Of a stretch of 64,000 nt of DNA, positions 61,169 through 64,000 are shown piece by piece. Origin of the DNA: Rhizobium albus (GTDB lineage Bacteria > Pseudomonadota > Alphaproteobacteria > Rhizobiales > Rhizobiaceae). Both the position numbers and the translations under genes were made by a program. Location: NCBI GenBank assembly GCA_030160035.1, contig BSNO01000001.1, positions 1,054,001 to 1,118,000 of the forward strand, given 5' to 3'. The stretch's first letter is position 1. Every line of letters starts with the position of its first letter. Under the pieces are notes generated by a model. That model worked only from the letters and a program-made list of their open reading frames with translations. It searched no databases and was not told the origin of the DNA.

Positions 61169-62169
61169 AGGTGCTCGTCGTCAAGACATCCTCGATGGGC
61201 GATGTGATCCATACGCTCCCGGCGCTCACCGATGCAGCGGAGGCGTTGCCGGGGATCGTGTTCGATTGGGTCGTCGAGGAGGCTTTCGCTGAAGTCCCGG
61301 CCTGGCACCCGAGCGTTCGAAAGGTCATCCCGGTCGCTATCAGGCGTTGGCGCAAGGCTCCGCTGAAAGCGTTGAGTTCGGGCGAATGGGGACGCTATCG
61401 CACTGCGCTGGCTGCCGAGCGCTACGACGCCGTCATCGACGCTCAAGGCTTGCTGAAAAGCACGCTGCTCGCCACAAGGCTGGCAAAAGGCAAGCGGTTC
61501 GGCATGGACAGGGCGTCGGCACGCGAACCGGCGGCAGCGCTCTTTTACGACCGAGGAATTGTAGTCCCGAAGGGCGTCCATGCAGTCGACCGGACGCGAC
61601 GTCTCTTTGCTGGCGCCATCGGCTACAGGATGCCGGAGGGGCGCGGGCGCTACGGCATAGAAGTGCCGACCAGTGCGGCTGCCGAGGGTGTGCCCTATCT
61701 CGTCTTCCTGCACGGCACCACGCGCCACGAGAAACACTGGCCGGAGGTCTACTGGGCGGAGCTGATCGCGCTTGCGCTTGCTGAAGGGTTTCGGATCAAG
61801 CTGGTCTGGGGGAATGCTGCGGAGCAAGCGCGTGCGGAGCGGCTGGCATCGGCCGGTCCGATGGTCGAAGTCCTGCCGCGCTCATCGCTCACCACCATTG
61901 CTCAGGTCCTGTCGCAGGCGGCGGGCATCGTGTCGGTGGATACGGGTCTTTCCCATCTGGCAGCGGCGCTTGGGCGACCCAATGTCGTGCTGTTCGGTCC
62001 GACGGATCCGGGGCTTGTCGGCGGTTATGGCGAGCGACAGGTCTGCCTTGAAGCCCGACATTTCCAGCCTTCGGGTCGCGACGTCGATCCCGCAATCTTT
62101 GCTCCTCTGACACCGGAGATCGTGCTGTCCACGCTCGATCGGCTTCTAAAGAGCGAAGAAGCGCGTTAA
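61165..62169 (+). CDS. waaC: ADP-heptose:LPS heptosyltransferase I
   Basis: WaaC adds the first heptose to Kdo in the lipopolysaccharide inner core. The 334-residue GT9 enzyme opens MKVLVVKTSSMGDVIHTLPA, LTDAAEALPGIVFDWVVEEA. It has AVIDAQGLLKSTLLATRLAK, FLHGTTRHEKHWPEVYWAEL, and AAGIVSVDTGLSHLAAALGR with PTDPGLVGGYG. The start overlaps the waaF stop (ATGA). The hldE gene follows after 45 bp, giving a complete core-heptose cluster of two transferases plus donor synthesis. Confidence 0.94.
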   Translation: MKVLVVKTSSMGDVIHTLPALTDAAEALPGIVFDWVVEEAFAEVPAWHPSVRKVIPVAIRRWRKAPLKALSSGEWGRYRTALAAERYDAVIDAQGLLKSTLLATRLAKGKRFGMDRASAREPAAALFYDRGIVVPKGVHAVDRTRRLFAGAIGYRMPEGRGRYGIEVPTSAAAEGVPYLVFLHGTTRHEKHWPEVYWAELIALALAEGFRIKLVWGNAAEQARAERLASAGPMVEVLPRSSLTTIAQVLSQAAGIVSVDTGLSHLAAALGRPNVVLFGPTDPGLVGGYGERQVCLEARHFQPSGRDVDPAIFAPLTPEIVLSTLDRLLKSEEAR

Positions 62170-62214
62170 AGCGCTCAGCCAGCGCGAATTCGCCAACAAG
62201 GTCACGGTTACAAG

Positions 62215-63654
62215 ATGCAACTCTCCATGCCGCGCTTCGACAGCGCCCGCGTTCTCATTGTTGGCGATGTCATGCTCGATCGCTACTGGATGGGCGAAAC
62301 AACCCGGATCTCGCCGGAGGCGCCGGTGCCGGCGGTGCGCGTCGCCGCGACGGAAGACCGTCCGGGCGGGGCGGCCAATGTGGCGCTCAACGTTGCGGCG
62401 CTCGGCGGCGCGGCTTCGCTCATCGGCCTTGTCGGTCGCGATGAGCCGGGCGAGGCGCTTGCCGGGCAACTTGAGGCCGCCGGGGTCGCCTGCCGGCTCA
62501 TCGGCGTGGAAAAAGAGCGCACGATCGTCAAGCTGCGCGTCATCGCGCGCAACCAGCAGCTGATCCGGCTCGATCTCGAAGACAGGTTTGACGATGTGCA
62601 TGCTCCCGCGATCGCCGGTGCGCTCGGCGATGCCTTGGAAAGCGCTTCGGTGGTCATCCTGTCCGACTATGGGAAGGGGACGCTCAGCGACATTCAGGCC
62701 CTCATCACTGCCGCCCGAGCCAAGGGATGCTCCGTGCTCGTCGATCCAAAGGGCGTCGATTTCGAGCGTTATCGAGGCGCCTCGCTGCTCAAGCCCAATC
62801 TCGCGGAATTCGAGGCTGTCGTTGGCCATTGCGGCAGCGAGCAGGTGCTGCTCGAAAAGGCGCGCGCGCTGGTCGAAGAGCTCGAACTCGGCGCACTGCT
62901 GGTTACCCGCGGCAAGAGCGGAATGACCTTGCTCAGGCGCGGCGAGGCGCCCGTGCATTTCCCGACGCAGGCGCGCGAGGTCTACGATGTGACCGGCGCA
63001 GGCGACACGGTGATTTCGACCATCGGCGCAGCACTTGGCGCCGGCGAGGACCTCGTCGCTGCCGTCGGCCTGTCGAATGTCGCTGCCGGTATCGCGGTCG
63101 GCAAGCTTGGTACTGCCGCTGTCAGCGGCCCGGAACTGCGCCGTGCGATCAGCGTGCAGCGCGAGCACGATCGCGGCGCCGTCAGCGAGGAGCAATTGGT
63201 CGCGGCGATTGCCGACGCGAAGGTAGCGGGCGAGCGCATCGTTTTCACCAATGGCTGTTTCGACATCCTTCATGCGGGTCATGTCGGCTATCTCGAACAG
63301 GCGCGCGCGCTCGGCGACCGTCTCGTCGTGGCGATCAACAGCGATGCTTCGGTCAAGCGGCTCAAGGGACCGTCGCGTCCGGTCAACACGCTCGATCGGC
63401 GCATGGTCGTGTTAAGCGCGCTGGAATCGGTCGACTGGGTCGTCGCCTTCGAGGACGACACGCCGACGCCGCTGATCGAGAAGGTGCGGCCCGACATTCT
63501 GGTTAAGGGCGGCGATTATTCGCTCGATCAAGTGGTCGGCGGCGAAATCGTGCGTGCCTATGGAGGCGAGGTCCGTGTGCTGTCTCATCTCGACAATTGC
63601 TCGACGACGGCCATCGTCGAGGCGATCCGCGGTCGCTCGGGCGGCCAAGACTAA
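62215..63654 (+). CDS. hldE: Bifunctional heptose 7-phosphate kinase / heptose 1-phosphate adenylyltransferase
   Basis: HldE makes ADP-heptose, the donor used by WaaC and WaaF. The 479 residues combine an N-terminal ribokinase-type domain (ARVLIVGDVMLDRYWMGETT, RPGGAANVALNVAALGG, VYDVTGAGDTVISTIGAAL) with a C-terminal nucleotidyltransferase (FTNGCFDILHAGHVGYLEQA, VVAINSDASVKRLKGPSRPV, KGGDYSLDQVVGGEIV). Both active sites look intact. Placement after waaF-waaC is functionally coherent; gmhA and hldD are not visible. Confidence 0.95.
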   Translation: MQLSMPRFDSARVLIVGDVMLDRYWMGETTRISPEAPVPAVRVAATEDRPGGAANVALNVAALGGAASLIGLVGRDEPGEALAGQLEAAGVACRLIGVEKERTIVKLRVIARNQQLIRLDLEDRFDDVHAPAIAGALGDALESASVVILSDYGKGTLSDIQALITAARAKGCSVLVDPKGVDFERYRGASLLKPNLAEFEAVVGHCGSEQVLLEKARALVEELELGALLVTRGKSGMTLLRRGEAPVHFPTQAREVYDVTGAGDTVISTIGAALGAGEDLVAAVGLSNVAAGIAVGKLGTAAVSGPELRRAISVQREHDRGAVSEEQLVAAIADAKVAGERIVFTNGCFDILHAGHVGYLEQARALGDRLVVAINSDASVKRLKGPSRPVNTLDRRMVVLSALESVDWVVAFEDDTPTPLIEKVRPDILVKGGDYSLDQVVGGEIVRAYGGEVRVLSHLDNCSTTAIVEAIRGRSGGQD

Positions 63655-63695
63655 GCGCTCTCCTCCAAAATTCGAGGGTGATGGTCGGCGTCCGC

Positions 63696-63741
63696 TTGAC
63701 ACGCCAACCGTAGCGCCTTAGAGCCGAACCGTAACGTACGG
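63696..63741 (+). promoter_or_regulatory. Promoter and palindromic operator of the TetR gene
   Basis: TTGACA (63696-63701), a 17-base spacer and TAGAGC (63719-63724) form a sigma-70-like promoter. Immediately downstream, CCGTA-N3-TACGG (63729-63741) is a perfect dyad lying over the expected transcription start and ten bases before the TetR ATG. This is the position of an autorepression site. Confidence 0.6.
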
Positions 63742-63750
63742 TACGGCAGG

Positions 63751-64000
63751 ATGATGCAACAGGCAGCGGTTATGGAGCGGGAGGCGGACTGGACGGAGCG
63801 GCAACGCGACGTGCTCGATGCCGTGCTTGCGCTGCTCGTCCAGAGCGGCGACGCCGTCACCATGACCGCCGTCGCGCGCCGGGCAAGCTGCTCCAAGGAA
63901 ACGCTCTACAAGTGGTTCGGCGACCGGGACGGTCTGCTGACGGCTGCCGTGCAGCGTCAGGCCTCGCGCGTCCATATCGCCAATGCCGAGGCGGGCGGTC
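63751..64000 (+). CDS. TetR/AcrR family transcriptional regulator, 3' end missing
   Basis: The first 83 residues of a TetR-family repressor run off the window. The helix-turn-helix is clear: TMTAVARRASCSKETLYKWF, preceded by a helix WTERQRDVLDAVLALLVQSG and followed by GDRDGLLTAAVQRQ. The ligand domain is not in the window. Start choice is uncertain: ATG at 63751, 63754 or 63772 are all possible. The ones nearest AGG at 63748 are too close for a normal ribosome site, so 63772 (MEREADW) is a fair alternative. A good promoter and dyad lie just upstream. Confidence 0.9.
   Translation, partial: MMQQAAVMEREADWTERQRDVLDAVLALLVQSGDAVTMTAVARRASCSKETLYKWFGDRDGLLTAAVQRQASRVHIANAEAGG

Overview
The window looks like a chromosomal core segment of an alphaproteobacterium of the order Hyphomicrobiales (Rhizobiales). 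The DNA is visibly GC-rich with strong G/C third-position bias. Supporting markers are a circularly permuted two-piece tmRNA, a MucR/Ros-family regulator, an SspB-DUF4169-ribbon-helix-helix operon, the bamD-recN-ligA order, the thyA-folA-hflK-hflC-DUF2065-degP block, and an ilvI leader with an attenuator. Genus cannot be fixed by eye. No phage, IS element, CRISPR array, rRNA or tRNA gene was seen.

Layout. 1-4.7 kb: end of bamD (outer-membrane assembly), recN and ligA (DNA repair and replication). 4.9-10.8 kb: AzlCD amino-acid exporter, an M24 aminopeptidase, a DUF1127 mini-protein, prmA, a SCO1 copper chaperone, a 49-residue membrane protein and a hexapeptide acyltransferase. 10.7-14.4 kb (minus strand): succinate-semialdehyde dehydrogenase, a PHA-system protein, and a periplasmic cytochrome c beside a PQQ-type sugar dehydrogenase. 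14.8-19.3 kb: a MucR-like regulator lacking zinc ligands, an Ala/Asp-rich lipoprotein, UvrD helicase and a PRC-barrel protein. 19.5-22.2 kb: a conserved hypothetical protein, an exported subtilase and an exported dienelactone hydrolase. 22.3-27.7 kb: topoisomerase IB and MgtC, divergent from a DUF3008-Ku-LigD end-joining island.

28-32.5 kb: a two-gene RND efflux system. 32.6-36.3 kb: CLC protein and thioesterase, divergent from a D-lactate/glycolate dehydrogenase-type flavoprotein. 36.3-40.3 kb: a giant AsmA protein that appears to start at CTG. 40.3-41.8 kb: RHH, DUF4169, SspB and tmRNA, so an adaptor of the tag-dependent proteolysis pathway sits next to the RNA that writes the tag. 41.9-47.9 kb: YHS protein, thymidylate synthase and DHFR (coupled folate cycle), HflKC, DUF2065 and a Do-type protease (envelope quality control). 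47.9-53.2 kb: GNAT and serB divergent from miaA, then a diguanylate cyclase and a HerA-like ATPase.

53.3-56.6 kb: acetolactate synthase genes, with an Ile/Leu/Val-rich leader peptide and attenuator in front of ilvI. A toxin-antitoxin pair with its own apparent promoter sits between ilvI and ilvH. A second VapBC pair (57.4-58.0 kb) runs straight into an SF1B helicase. 59.2-64 kb: pdxJ, the LPS inner-core heptose genes waaF-waaC-hldE, and the start of a TetR regulator with a clear promoter and palindrome. The most unusual points are the TA module inside the ilv locus, the ilv attenuator, the zinc-less MucR, the TA-helicase operon and the CTG start of asmA.
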